A program made the position numbers and the translations under genes. Under the pieces are notes generated by a model, which worked only from the letters and a program-made list of their open reading frames with translations, was not told where the DNA came from and searched no databases. Below are positions 21,797 to 29,993 of a stretch of DNA of 64,000 bases, in pieces. The stretch comes from Frateuria terrea (GTDB taxonomy: Bacteria; Pseudomonadota; Gammaproteobacteria; Xanthomonadales; Rhodanobacteraceae): contig NZ_FOXL01000004.1 in NCBI RefSeq assembly GCF_900115705.1, forward strand, positions 62,001 through 126,000, in the 5' to 3' direction. Within the stretch, counting starts at the first letter, position 1. The number at the start of each line of letters is the position of its first letter.

Positions 21797-22725
21797 AGCA
21801 AGTCCCCACGCTCGACATCCGCCGCTACGACACCGACCGCGACGCCTTCGTTGCCGAACTGGGCGCCGCCTATCGCCAGTTCGGCTTCTGCTGCATCAGC
21901 GGGCACGGCATCCCGCGCGAACTGATCGATGGTGCCTACCAGGCCTTCGAGCAGTTCTTCGCGCTGCCGGCCGAGACCAAGATGAAGTACCACGTGCCCG
22001 GCTCCGGCGGCGCGCGCGGCTACACCCCGTTCAAGGTGGAAACGGCCAAGGACAGCCGCTTCCCGGACCTCAAGGAGTTCTGGCACGTCGGCCGCGAGAT
22101 TCCGCGCGACTCGAAGTTCGCCGACGTGATGCCACCCAACCTGTGGCCGGAGGAAGTGCCGCAGTTCAAGCCCTGCGGCTATGGCCTGTACGAGGCGCTG
22201 GACCAGCTCGGTACCCGCGTGCTGCGCGGGCTTGCTCTCCACATCGGCCTGCCCGAGCACTACTTCGGGGACAAGACCGACCAGGGCAACTCGATCCTGC
22301 GGCCGATCCACTACCCGCCGATCACCGAGGCGAACATTCCCAACGTGCGCGCCGGCGCCCACGAGGACATCAACTTCATCACCCTGCTGGTCGGCGCCAG
22401 CGCCGAGGGCCTGGAAGTACTGAGCGAGGGCCAGTGGCTGCCGATCACCACCGAGGGCGATGCGATCGTGGTGAACATCGGCGACATGCTGCAGCGCCTC
22501 ACCAACCACGTGTATCCGTCGACCTCGCACCGCGTGGTCAATCCGCAGAACGAGAACGCGCGCAAGCCGCGCTATTCGGTGCCGTTCTTCCTGCATCCGA
22601 ATCCCGACGTGGTGCTCGATCCGCTGCCGGAGTGCGTCACGCCGGACAATCCCAGCCGCTACGACACGTCGCTGACCTCGCATGAGTACCTGATGCAACG
22701 CCTGCGCGAGATCAAACTCATCTAG
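21793..22725 (+). CDS. Isopenicillin N synthase-like Fe(II)/2-oxoglutarate oxygenase
   Basis: 310-residue enzyme with the DIOX_N domain ([20 protein letters not shown]) and a 2OG-Fe(II) oxygenase core: iron ligands H and D in [11 protein letters not shown], a distal H in STSHRVVNP, and an R-x-S-type 2OG anchor in [12 protein letters not shown]. It has the size of plant-like/bacterial IPNS-superfamily oxygenases of unknown substrate. Translation is coupled to glmM by an ATGA overlap, so it is expressed with the cell-wall precursor gene, though a functional link is not established. Confidence 0.88.
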   Translation: MKQVPTLDIRRYDTDRDAFVAELGAAYRQFGFCCISGHGIPRELIDGAYQAFEQFFALPAETKMKYHVPGSGGARGYTPFKVETAKDSRFPDLKEFWHVGREIPRDSKFADVMPPNLWPEEVPQFKPCGYGLYEALDQLGTRVLRGLALHIGLPEHYFGDKTDQGNSILRPIHYPPITEANIPNVRAGAHEDINFITLLVGASAEGLEVLSEGQWLPITTEGDAIVVNIGDMLQRLTNHVYPSTSHRVVNPQNENARKPRYSVPFFLHPNPDVVLDPLPECVTPDNPSRYDTSLTSHEYLMQRLREIKLI

Positions 22726-22736
22726 CGCGATCCGCT

Positions 22737-22772
22737 CCCTCTCCCATCCGGGGAGAGGGTCGGGGTGAGGGG
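22737..22772. repeat. Dispersed GGGGAGAGGGT-type palindromic repeat, copy 1
   Basis: CCCTCTCC and GGAGAGGG form an imperfect palindrome followed by TCGGGGTGAGGGG. Related sequences occur at 41674-41705, within the ABC-F gene (47476-47595) and at 51401-51457. Here it lies between the convergent oxygenase genes and may serve as a 3' end structure. Confidence 0.6.
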
Positions 22773-22817
22773 GCTGGGGCTCGCCTTGAGCCTCGAAGGC
22801 TCCGGTTCGGCGGACGC

Positions 22818-23492
22818 CTACGCCATCCAGAAGAACACGGCCGTCATACGCTTGCTCGCCATGTCCTCCAGGCCCCAGTACGCGCTGGCGCTGTGGATGA
22901 TGTTGGCCTTGTAGACCAGCAGGCGGTTGAACCGGTGTGCCACGCGCACGTCTTCGGCAAAGGCGTTCGGTTGCACGAAGCGATTGCCCAGGGCGTCGAC
23001 GAGATTGCGATACGGCGGCGGCACCATGTTTCCGCCGAGCTGGCCGTTGGGCATGCGCTGGCGGAAGAAGCTGGTGCCGCAGCTGTCCGGCACCGTGGGG
23101 TTGAGGTACAGCACGGCCGCGTAACGGCAGAGGCTGAGCGAATCGGTGTGCGGTTTGACCGCTCCCTCGACCGCGCCCACCACCTGCACGCAGTTGTGGT
23201 TGAGTTTCTGCCCGGCCTCGGTTTCGGCCACCCACAGCTTCTTTGCGCCGGTGGCCTTGCGCACGTGCGCTTCGATACAGGCCAGTTCGTCGACCTGCAG
23301 TGCCGGCAGCGCGCGCATGCCCGGCCAGACTTCGCCGGTGGTAGGAAAGCCGTACTCCCAGTCGGTCTTCGCCAGGCAACGCTCGCGCACCGCGATGGCA
23401 TCGGGCAGCGCGTCGTCGATCACCCAGTAGTCGCGTCCCTCGGTGGGTTTGCGGTAGGGCAGTGGGCGCATCTGGGTCGGGAACAGGCTCAT
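22818..23492 (-). CDS. DUF6445-like putative Fe(II)/2-oxoglutarate-type oxygenase
   Basis: 224-residue protein with a likely double-stranded beta-helix oxygenase core: HTD in VKPHTDSLSLCRYAAVLYLNP looks like the HxD iron motif, with a distal histidine in YKANIIHSASAYWG and an arginine in SKRMTAVFFW. The middle (GTSFFRQRMPNG) resembles DUF6445 proteins found widely in Xanthomonadales near secondary metabolite or cell-envelope genes. Start at 23492 (MSLFPTQ) chosen over an upstream frame of no similarity. It converges with the IPNS-like oxygenase. Family name is from memory; substrate unknown. Confidence 0.6.
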   Translation of the reverse strand: MSLFPTQMRPLPYRKPTEGRDYWVIDDALPDAIAVRERCLAKTDWEYGFPTTGEVWPGMRALPALQVDELACIEAHVRKATGAKKLWVAETEAGQKLNHNCVQVVGAVEGAVKPHTDSLSLCRYAAVLYLNPTVPDSCGTSFFRQRMPNGQLGGNMVPPPYRNLVDALGNRFVQPNAFAEDVRVAHRFNRLLVYKANIIHSASAYWGLEDMASKRMTAVFFWMA

Positions 23493-23547
23493 GGCGGTCT
23501 CGCGGCGACAGGCCGGCCACGTTAGCGCAGTCGGGCGATGCCGGCGA

Positions 23548-24354
23548 TCAATCGAGCTGGCGATAGCGTTTCGATTCGCGCGCCGACAACCATAAGGCAA
23601 GCCGGTCGGGGGCGAGCTTGGCCAACGCCTTGATCGCGCGGTTCACGCGCCCGGTGACATGCACCGCCTCGCCGCGTTCGACCGCCTCGATGCCCTCGCG
23701 CACCACTGCTTCCGCGTCCTGCCACATGAAGCGCGGCAGCTTGCCGACCAGCTCGCGGGTGCCCGTGACGTCGTGGAACTCCGACCAGGTAAAGCCGGGG
23801 CACAGCGCGCACACGTGCACGCCAAGATCCCGGTTCTCCAGCGCCAGCGATTGGGAGAACTTGATGAGAAAGGCCTTGCTGGCGGCATACAGCGTATGTC
23901 CTGCCGACCCCGGCACGTGGCCGGCCAGCGAGGCCACGTTGACGATGCGCCCGTAACCACGCTCACGCATGCCGGGCAACAGTCGCCAGGCCAGTTCGGT
24001 CGGTGCGGTGACCAGCACCTGGAGCGAATCCGCGTGGACCTGCCACTGGCTGGCCTCGAACGTGCCCGGCACGCCGTAGCCGGCGTTGTTGACCAGCCAG
24101 TCCACCGCCAACCGCTGCGCCTGCAGCTCGTCGGCCAGCCGGCGCGGGGACGCCGGATCGGCCAGGTCCGCAGGGATGACGTGCGCGCAGGCACCGTAGC
24201 GCTCGCGCAACTCCCCGGCCAGTGCATGCAGGCGCTCGGCACGGCGTGCGACCAGCACCAGGTCGTGACCACGCGCGGCCAGCTCCCGCGCGAAGGCAGC
24301 GCCGATCCCGGCCGAGGCGCCGGTCACCAGGCTGAGTGGGCGGTGGGCAGGCAT
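23548..24354 (-). CDS. Short-chain dehydrogenase/reductase (SDR)
   Basis: 268-residue NAD(P)-dependent oxidoreductase of the classical SDR type: cofactor loop TGASAGIG, NNAGYG, catalytic serine region NVASLAGHVPGS and the active-site YAASK. The C-terminal tail (VNRAIKALAKLAPDRLALWLS) is of the DltE/YqjQ-like group. Starts possible at 24354 (MPAHRP) or 24384 (MARPAL); the former is closest to the Rossmann strand. Divergent from tpiA. Confidence 0.88.
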   Translation of the reverse strand: MPAHRPLSLVTGASAGIGAAFARELAARGHDLVLVARRAERLHALAGELRERYGACAHVIPADLADPASPRRLADELQAQRLAVDWLVNNAGYGVPGTFEASQWQVHADSLQVLVTAPTELAWRLLPGMRERGYGRIVNVASLAGHVPGSAGHTLYAASKAFLIKFSQSLALENRDLGVHVCALCPGFTWSEFHDVTGTRELVGKLPRFMWQDAEAVVREGIEAVERGEAVHVTGRVNRAIKALAKLAPDRLALWLSARESKRYRQLD

Positions 24355-24473
24355 GGGCACGTCCGTAAGGGCAGGGCGGGCCATGATGGCCGAGCCGCAG
24401 CACACCTGCCAGCAGCCGTTTGCCGGCCTGCGGGGCGGTCGCTATCCTTGCGGTTTTGACCGGGTGGCTTCGC

Positions 24474-25223
24474 ATGCGCAGGAAACTCATCGCCGGCAAC
24501 TGGAAAATGCATGGCAGCCGCTCGATGGCCGACGCGCTGGTCGGCGAAATTGCTGCGCAGCGTCCGCACGATGCCGACGTGCTGGTGTTCCCGCCGTTCC
24601 CTTATCTGGCTCCGCTCACCGCGCGCCACGGCGCCGGCGGCATCGGTTTCGGTGGCCAGGATGTGAGTGCACATCAGGGGCAGGGCGCCTACACCGGCGA
24701 GGTATCGGCAGCGATGCTGGCGGACGTGGGCGCGCAGTGGGCGCTGGTCGGCCACTCCGAGCGCCGCCAGTATCACCACGAAAGCGACGAACTGGTGGCG
24801 CTCAAGTTCGCCGCCGCCTGCGCGGCCGGCCTGACGCCGGTCCTTTGCATCGGTGAAACGCTGGAAGAACGCGATACAGGGCAGACCGAAACGGTGCTCG
24901 CCCGCCAGTTGGATGCCGTGCTCGCCATCTCCGGCATTGCGCCGTTCTACACCGCCGTGATCGCCTACGAACCGGTGTGGGCGATCGGCACCGGACGCAC
25001 CGCCACGCCCGAACAGGCGCAGCAGGCGCACGCGTTCATTCGTAGCCAACTGGAAAGGGAAGATGTTATGATTGCCCGTCTGACCCGGCTGCTTTACGGC
25101 GGCAGCGTCAAGGCGGCGAATGCCGCGGCATTGTTCGCGCAGCCGGACGTGGATGGGGGCCTGATCGGCGGTGCTTCGCTCACCGCAGACGATTTCCTCG
25201 GCATCTGCGCCGCGGCGCACTGA
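24474..25223 (+). CDS. tpiA: Triosephosphate isomerase
   Basis: Glycolytic isomerase of DHAP and glyceraldehyde-3-phosphate, 249 residues. N-terminal RRKLIAGNWKMHG with the catalytic lysine, catalytic histidine in VGHSERR, catalytic glutamate in AYEPVWAIGTG, and phosphate loop YGGSVKAANA. The ATG at 24474 gives the canonical N-terminus. Followed after 22 bp by secG, the usual order. Confidence 0.97.
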   Translation: MRRKLIAGNWKMHGSRSMADALVGEIAAQRPHDADVLVFPPFPYLAPLTARHGAGGIGFGGQDVSAHQGQGAYTGEVSAAMLADVGAQWALVGHSERRQYHHESDELVALKFAAACAAGLTPVLCIGETLEERDTGQTETVLARQLDAVLAISGIAPFYTAVIAYEPVWAIGTGRTATPEQAQQAHAFIRSQLEREDVMIARLTRLLYGGSVKAANAAALFAQPDVDGGLIGGASLTADDFLGICAAAH

Positions 25224-25245
25224 AGCGCCTACGGATTCCTAAAGA

Positions 25246-25677
25246 ATGTTTGTCATCTTCAGCGTGTTTTACATCCTGATCGCCGCGGCGATGATCGTGC
25301 TGATCCTGATGCAGCGCGGCGCCGGCGCCGACGCAGGCTCCGGTTTCGGCGGCGGCGCATCGGCAACGGTGTTCGGTGCGCGTGGTTCGGCCAGCTTTCT
25401 TACCCGCGCCACCGCAGTGCTCGCGGCGCTGTTCTTCGTGCTGAGCCTCGGCATGGGCATCTATCTCAGTCGCAACGGCGCGCCGCAGGCGACGCAGTCC
25501 GACCTCGGCGTGATGTCCGGTCTTGCCAACAAGCCCGCGCCCGCCCAGAATGCGCAGCCCGCGTCTCCGGCCGGCACCGATGTGCCGCAGGCGCCGGCCC
25601 GGGCGAACAGCGACGTGCCGGCCACTGGCGCTCCCGCGAAGTCCGATGTCCCCGCGCCGGCGGGCTCGACGAAGTAA
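25246..25677 (+). CDS. secG: Preprotein translocase subunit SecG
   Basis: SecYEG channel subunit of the inner membrane: two hydrophobic helices (residues about 2-20 and 52-75) joined by the GADAGSGFGGGASATVFGARG loop that is diagnostic of SecG. 143 residues; the long Pro/Ala/Asp-rich C-terminal tail is common in Lysobacterales. A tRNA-Leu follows after 14 bp and is probably in the same transcript. Confidence 0.95.
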   Translation: MFVIFSVFYILIAAAMIVLILMQRGAGADAGSGFGGGASATVFGARGSASFLTRATAVLAALFFVLSLGMGIYLSRNGAPQATQSDLGVMSGLANKPAPAQNAQPASPAGTDVPQAPARANSDVPATGAPAKSDVPAPAGSTK

Positions 25678-25691
25678 CACGCAACACACCT

Positions 25692-25776
25692 GCCCAGGTG
25701 GCGGAATTGGTAGACGCACTACCTTGAGGTGGTAGCGCCGAGAGGCGTGGGGGTTCGAGTCCCCCCTTGGGCACCA
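25692..25776 (+). tRNA. tRNA-Leu (anticodon GAG)
   Basis: An 85-nt cloverleaf with long variable arm typical of class-II tRNAs: acceptor GCCCAGG paired with CTTGGGC, D-arm GGCGGAATTGGTAGACGC, anticodon loop TTGAGGT with GAG, variable arm, T-arm GGGGGTTCGAGTCCCCC, encoded CCA. The 3' end is the attachment site of the following element, which leaves the tRNA intact. Confidence 0.97.
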
Positions 25777-25778
25777 AT
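25761..25778 (+). other. attL of the tRNA-Leu element
   Basis: The 18 bases CCCCCCTTGGGCACCAAT cover the T-arm 3' strand, acceptor 3' strand and CCA of tRNA-Leu. The same string minus one G occurs at 35202-35218, marking the ends of an integrated element. Confidence 0.8.
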
Positions 25779-25820
25779 CGAGGGTTTCAGAGAGTCCCAC
25801 TGAGACCCGAAATACCAAAG

Positions 25821-25846
25821 AAACCCGCTATTTGGCGGGTTTTTTT
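25821..25846 (+). terminator. Element-borne terminator after tRNA-Leu
   Basis: AAACCCGC paired with GCGGGTTT, 6-base loop, then a T-tract. It lies inside attL, so it comes with the element. A near-copy (35252-35277) lies just outside attR and is probably the original tRNA terminator. Confidence 0.85.
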
Positions 25847-25890
25847 GTGCCTTGACGTCTCATCCCGGCCCTTGCAAGCTCAATCGGGCA

Positions 25891-25919
25891 GGGGGTATAT
25901 GTGGGGGTATCGGGGGTAT
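25891..25919. repeat. Integrase arm-type repeats, left end
   Basis: Three GGGGGTAT copies (25891, 25903, 25912) lie between attL and the integrase. The first two, with their spacer, match 18 of 20 positions with the pair at 35134-35153. Confidence 0.65.
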
Positions 25920-25953
25920 TTGGACCCCGTAACCGGCCCGGATACCCCCAGCC

Positions 25954-27177
25954 ATGCCCCTCTCGGACGTCGCAATCCGCAAGGCCAAACCCGACGCCAA
26001 ACCGGTCAAGCTCGCTGACGGCGCCGGCGTGTACCTGCTGCTGAACCCCACCGGCTCCAAGCTCTGGCGCTGGAAATATCGCATCGCGGGCAAGGAGAAG
26101 CTGCTGGCGCTAGGCGCATACCCCGAAGTGTCCCTGGTCGACGCCCGCGACGCCTGCACAGACGCCCGTCGCCTGCTGGCCAAGGGAATCGATCCCAGCG
26201 CTGCGCGCAAGGAGGCCAAGCAGGCGAGGGCCGAGGCTGCAGCCGTCGCCGCGGACACCTTCGAGGCGGTCGCGCGGGAGTGGATGGAGCGCCAGGACGT
26301 GGCCGAGGTTACGGCCAACAAGACGCGATGGCTGATGGAGAGCTTCCTGTTCCCCGAGATCGGCTCTCGGCCGATCGCCGAGATCAGCCCGCGCGAGCTG
26401 CTGGTGGCGCTGCGCAAGATCGAGGAAAGCGGCAAGCTGGAAACCGCCCGGCGCGCGAAGATCAAGGCCGGGCAGGTGTTCCGCTATGCCGTGCTGGAAG
26501 GGAAGGCCGAAACCGATCCCACGGCCACCCTGCGCGGCGCGCTGAAGGCGCCGCGGAACCGCCACCATGCCGCGATCACGGATCCGGCCAGGATGGGGGA
26601 GCTTCTGCGCGCGATCGAAGGCTTCAGCGGCCAGCCGGCGACGCATGCGGCCCTGCGGCTCGCCCCGCTGGTGTTCGTCAGGCCAGGGGAGCTGCGGCAA
26701 GCCGAATGGGCGGAGATCGACCTGGAGGGCGGCATGTGGCGCATCCCGGCCGAGCGCATGAAGATGAAGGCCGCCCACTTGGTGCCGCTCTCAACGCAGG
26801 CGGTTGCCATCCTGCGGGACCTACACGCCTTCACCGGCTACGTGCGCTACGTCTTCCCGAGCCTGCGTACGGCCAGCCGCCCGATGAGCGAGAACACCGT
26901 GAATGCCGCGCTGCGCCGGCTGGGCTACTCGGGCGACGAGATGACGGGCCACGGCTTTCGCAGCATGGCGGCGACGCGGCTCAACGAGATGGGCTGGAAT
27001 CCGGACGCGATCGAGCGCCAGCTCGCGCACGCCGAAAGCAACAAGGTGCGCGAGGCCTACACCCACGCTGCGCAGTACTTGGAGGAGCGCACGCGCATGA
27101 TGCAGGCGTGGGCCGACTACCTGGACAACCTGCGCGCGGGTGGACAGGTTCTCGCCTTCAAGAGCAAGGCCGGCTGA
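25954..27177 (+). CDS. int: Tyrosine-type site-specific integrase (P4/DUF4102-type)
   Basis: 407-residue tyrosine recombinase that would insert and excise the element at tRNA-Leu. N-terminal DUF4102 arm-binding domain (LSDVAIRKAKPDAKPVKLADGAG...), SAM-like core-binding domain around residues 105-190, catalytic domain with R in FVRPGELRQAEW, the H-x-x-R box GHGFRSMAATRLNE, and the nucleophile tyrosine in REAYTHAAQYLEER. It is full length and looks active. It reads away from attL, the usual P4-like layout. Confidence 0.93.
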   Translation: MPLSDVAIRKAKPDAKPVKLADGAGVYLLLNPTGSKLWRWKYRIAGKEKLLALGAYPEVSLVDARDACTDARRLLAKGIDPSAARKEAKQARAEAAAVAADTFEAVAREWMERQDVAEVTANKTRWLMESFLFPEIGSRPIAEISPRELLVALRKIEESGKLETARRAKIKAGQVFRYAVLEGKAETDPTATLRGALKAPRNRHHAAITDPARMGELLRAIEGFSGQPATHAALRLAPLVFVRPGELRQAEWAEIDLEGGMWRIPAERMKMKAAHLVPLSTQAVAILRDLHAFTGYVRYVFPSLRTASRPMSENTVNAALRRLGYSGDEMTGHGFRSMAATRLNEMGWNPDAIERQLAHAESNKVREAYTHAAQYLEERTRMMQAWADYLDNLRAGGQVLAFKSKAG

Positions 27178-27228
27178 GTCGCGCACGATGCGACGCCGGC
27201 ATACAGAATCGGGATAGTCCCGAGTAGC

Positions 27229-27263
27229 GACGGAACCGGGTGCTCGTAACACCCGGTTCCGTC
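27229..27263 (+). terminator. Strong hairpin after integrase
   Basis: GACGGAACCGGGTG and CACCCGGTTCCGTC form a perfect 14-bp stem with a 7-base loop, 51 bp past the integrase stop and just before the next operon. The following bases (TTCC) are a weak T-tract; it probably insulates int from downstream genes. Confidence 0.7.
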
Positions 27264-27292
27264 TTCCACAAACGTTCGACAGGTGAACGATC

Positions 27293-27625
27293 ATGGCAGA
27301 CGAAAGTGTAAAGGTAGTCCTGCACGCGAGCACCGATCACTACGGAGACATCAACCCATATGAGGCAACTTATGCTGCGCTGAGTGCCGCGTTGGGAGTC
27401 GGCACGATCATCTCCGACGTGACCACGGGTGAGGACGCCGGTCGTTGGGCGGACCACGTGGTGGACGATCTGCACACGGCGCAGCGGATCATTCTGCGTG
27501 CAGCCAAGTCGAGCCTCGAGGCTCTCTGGCTGGATAACTGGCGCGCGCATGCGCTCCTTGGGGAGTATGGCTCCGAAGCCAAAGCACGCGCCGAGGCTGG
27601 GAGGGAAGGGGAGGTTCAGTCATGA
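27293..27625 (+). CDS. Hypothetical protein (110 aa), element operon
   Basis: 110-residue soluble protein, no signal or membrane segment (MADESVKVVLHASTDHYGDINPYEATYAALSAALG...). First gene of an ATGA-coupled chain of small ORFs after the integrase. Not recognised. Confidence 0.6.
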   Translation: MADESVKVVLHASTDHYGDINPYEATYAALSAALGVGTIISDVTTGEDAGRWADHVVDDLHTAQRIILRAAKSSLEALWLDNWRAHALLGEYGSEAKARAEAGREGEVQS

Positions 27626-27780
27626 CGGCGGGACGTGGGAAACCTCGTATCACGACCGCACGCGGCAAGGTGCTTTCATTCGTCCGCGTGAAGCGGTGGC
27701 TCGTTTCGCTGGGCGTCAACCTGGAGAACATCAATGACGCCGAACAGGCGCTTTTTGCCGCGTTCGACAAACTGGCATGA
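27622..27780 (+). CDS. Small basic hypothetical protein (52 aa)
   Basis: ORF of 52 residues beginning MTAGRGKPRITTARGKVLSF and ending AALFAAFDKLA-like, overlapping both neighbours by four bases (ATGA). Basic N-terminus, hydrophobic middle helix. The overlap on both sides supports it as a real gene. Not recognised. Confidence 0.55.
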   Translation: MTAGRGKPRITTARGKVLSFVRVKRWLVSLGVNLENINDAEQALFAAFDKLA

Positions 27781-27998
27781 CTACCTGTCTCTTGCGATTG
27801 CGGGAAGTTGAACGCCGCGTCGGCCTTGGCCGCACAGCCATCTATCAGCGCATCACTTCCGGCACGTTCCCGCGCCCGGTCAAACTGGGCACCAGCAGCC
27901 TGTGGGTGGATTCGGAGATAGAAGCCTGGGTATCTGAGCGCATTCGGGAGCGCGACCTGGTAGACGGCTGGCTCGCTGGGAAGGCTCTCAAGACATGA
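27777..27998 (+). CDS. AlpA-like excisionase/transcriptional activator (copy 1)
   Basis: 73-residue winged-helix DNA-binding protein of the AlpA/MerR-like group: LRLREVERRVGLGRTAIYQRITSGTFPRPVKLGTSSLWVDSEIEAWV shows the helix-turn-helix and the FP-x-P-x-KLG wing typical of AlpA. Such proteins activate integrase or act as recombination directionality factors in P4-like satellites. Coupled to both neighbours by ATGA overlaps. Confidence 0.85.
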   Translation: MTTCLLRLREVERRVGLGRTAIYQRITSGTFPRPVKLGTSSLWVDSEIEAWVSERIRERDLVDGWLAGKALKT

Positions 27999-28168
27999 GC
28001 CTGTGCCTTTCCCGTAGCGAGATCTCAGAGCTGACGCGTGCCAGGACCAAGGCGCGTCAGCTCTCGTTCCTGCGGCGAACGGTGGCAGGCGTATGCGGGG
28101 TCGACCAAGAGGAGCGCCGGAGGGTGATGCAGGCGTGGGCGTACTACCTCGAGGGCCTCAAGCAATGA
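27995..28168 (+). CDS. DUF4224-like small protein (57 aa)
   Basis: 57-residue protein starting MSLCLSRSEISELTRARTKARQ and ending with a WAYYLEGL helix. The L-S-x-x-E-I-x-E-L-T-x-x-x-x-x-x-x-Q start resembles DUF4224, common in phage early regions. It overlaps both neighbours by four bases. Family assignment is by pattern memory. Confidence 0.6.
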   Translation: MSLCLSRSEISELTRARTKARQLSFLRRTVAGVCGVDQEERRRVMQAWAYYLEGLKQ

Positions 28169-28797
28169 GCGGAAAGCCATTGAATCTTGCGCTGAAGGAA
28201 GGCTCTCTCACGTCAATGGAGCAGCCGTTCGGGGACGAACACTATGTTCTTCACCGAGCAAACCCTGCGTTCGACTTCTTCTGGCACACATGCCTGTCAA
28301 TAACGGCCATGAGCATGGCCATTTCATCGCTGCATGGTGTGCCGGTGAACCCCGGCGACTATATCAATCTTTCATGCGTGGGTTTTGACTACACGATCCG
28401 GCTGCCGTCGCATAGTTCTGTCGACGACGTGCTGCATGGGAACCGCATTGCAGGCTTTGTTTTCACGCTCCACTGGGGAAGGGATCTCAACGCACAGGCT
28501 AACTGGCCAAGCGAGCTGAGGCGGTGGCTTGAGATGACGCTATGGCCTGGGTTCGTGCACCTGTACGAAATGCATTACTCGGCGATCCTGAAGAAGGGCG
28601 GAGAGGCCGGAGAACTGGCGCGTCTTCTGCGCGACGCATACGCGCATGGCGGAAAGGTAGCCAACGGGAGGAGCAAGCTAGAGGCGTCCTGGGAAGGCGT
28701 CACCATCCGAAAAGCGGATGATGGCGAAGACATTTCTAAGTTCGTCGGCGGCGCTGATCTGGCGCTGCTGGCACTCAAGTTGGCGAGCGTCATCTAG
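28165..28797 (+). CDS. Hypothetical protein (210 aa) of the element
   Basis: 210-residue soluble protein beginning MSGKPLNLALKEGSLTSMEQ, no signal, no membrane helix. ATGA-coupled to the DUF4224-like gene. Base composition is noticeably more AT-rich than host genes, consistent with acquisition. The C-terminal half contains a YAHGGKVANGRSK segment that recalls cases where a dyad loop binds nucleic acid, but no family is recognised. Confidence 0.6.
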   Translation: MSGKPLNLALKEGSLTSMEQPFGDEHYVLHRANPAFDFFWHTCLSITAMSMAISSLHGVPVNPGDYINLSCVGFDYTIRLPSHSSVDDVLHGNRIAGFVFTLHWGRDLNAQANWPSELRRWLEMTLWPGFVHLYEMHYSAILKKGGEAGELARLLRDAYAHGGKVANGRSKLEASWEGVTIRKADDGEDISKFVGGADLALLALKLASVI

Positions 28798-28891
28798 TGG
28801 TTTCGTTCTGCCACGGCTAGGCCGGCCAGCCGAAAGCGGGAGACCTTCACCCGTTGCCATGGCTCCCTATGAGGGGCAGCAAGGTACGTGC

Positions 28892-29482
28892 ATGGATGGT
28901 CAAAGCTCTTGTGACTACTGCGGCTGTCTAGTGCCGGCACTGGAAGCTCAAACACAGCTTGGATTGCACGCCTGTGACAAATGCCTCGCCGAGATTTGCG
29001 ACGATGAGTTCCCGACGTGGGTAGATCGCGCCTTTGCCGCGTCGGCACTTCACCGGCGAGGGATCAGCTTCTCGAAGATCGAAGGCCTTCTTGCCCGAGC
29101 GGCGTCTGTCGTGTCCCCGTGGCAACTCGACCGGGTGCGCGAAAGCCTCAACCGCGCCAATGCCCTGTATCTGGAAGGGTACCGGCTTGCCGCGTTGGAA
29201 GCTGCACAGGCTTGTTGGGAGTCATCCAACGGTCTGTATGGCGCGCTAAGCCAGCAACAAGCGATCGTCATCGGCAAGAAGGTTCTCGCAGGAGGCCGGA
29301 AGGGTGGAACGAGTAGCCGCCAAGTCCGTTCCGGCAATGGTTCCAAGCGCGCCGCCGTCCTCACAGCCCTAGACGAATACACGGGGGGCGAAGCTGCGAG
29401 AGTTGCCACCGTTGCGCGAAAGGCAGGTGCCAGTCAACGCTACGTTCGCATGATCTTGGCTGACAAAAAGTCGGAAAAGTAG
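28892..29482 (+). CDS. Zinc-ribbon hypothetical protein with C-terminal HTH-like tail
   Basis: 196-residue protein with an N-terminal four-cysteine cluster (CDYCGC ... CDKC) and a C-terminal ARVATVARKAGASQRYVRMILA segment that looks like a helix-turn-helix. Start at 28892 (MDGQSS) has AAGG seven bases upstream; an ATG at 28859 is an alternative. Probably a DNA-binding protein of the element; family unknown. Confidence 0.5.
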   Translation: MDGQSSCDYCGCLVPALEAQTQLGLHACDKCLAEICDDEFPTWVDRAFAASALHRRGISFSKIEGLLARAASVVSPWQLDRVRESLNRANALYLEGYRLAALEAAQACWESSNGLYGALSQQQAIVIGKKVLAGGRKGGTSSRQVRSGNGSKRAAVLTALDEYTGGEAARVATVARKAGASQRYVRMILADKKSEK

Positions 29483-29541
29483 CTCCTTCCTTTCCACGGA
29501 ATCGCCATGCAATGCGCCTCACAGACACGCAGTGAGGCCGC

Positions 29542-29748
29542 ATGCAAACAGACATTCCCACCACCGGTTACGTGCGCCAGGCGCAGCTAGTCGGATCCAT
29601 TGTTCCCGTCAGCCCCTCGACCCTCTGGCGCTGGGTCAACGCCGGCAAGTTCCCCAAGCCCATCAAGCTCTCTGAGCGCGTCACCGCCTGGCGCGCCGAG
29701 GACGTGCGCGCCTGGATCGAAGCCCAGGGCAAGCAGGAGGCCGCATGA
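29542..29748 (+). CDS. AlpA-like DNA-binding protein (copy 2)
   Basis: 68-residue winged-helix protein: YVRQAQLVGSIVPVSPSTLWRWVNAGKFPKPIKLSERVTAWRAEDVRAWI has the AlpA HTH and the FPKPIKLSERVTAWR wing, more canonical than copy 1. It starts a second coupled operon: it overlaps the next ORF by ATGA. Two AlpA genes in one small element suggest either two operon regulators or a fusion of two elements. Confidence 0.85.
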   Translation: MQTDIPTTGYVRQAQLVGSIVPVSPSTLWRWVNAGKFPKPIKLSERVTAWRAEDVRAWIEAQGKQEAA

Positions 29749-29993
29749 AGCGCGCGCCGTTGCCTTCCAACATGCAGTTCGACGACTGCGACGGTTGTCG
29801 CCTGGTGTTCAGCCGACGCGCACGGCCCTTCGTGATGACCATGCAGGGCCCCGAGGGCTCCCTGACCATTGGCATCTGCGCCGGCTGTGCGCTCACGCTG
29901 AGTGGCAATGACAGGGCCACTGCTGAGCAGGTGTCCGCGCGCGTCGAGGCGACCGCACGCCTGCGCCCCAATCGTACGGAGGCGCCGCGGTGA
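29745..29993 (+). CDS. Small four-cysteine hypothetical protein (82 aa)
   Basis: 82-residue protein with CDGC and CAGC pairs about 35 residues apart, a possible zinc-binding ribbon, in a compact beta-rich setting. It overlaps alpA-2 and the tail-protein gene by four bases each. Not recognised. Confidence 0.6.
   Translation: MKRAPLPSNMQFDDCDGCRLVFSRRARPFVMTMQGPEGSLTIGICAGCALTLSGNDRATAEQVSARVEATARLRPNRTEAPR

Noticed and set aside
26280-27227. 315-codon second frame inside the integrase
   Set aside because: An Arg/Gly/Ala-rich shifted frame wholly inside int; no independent support.
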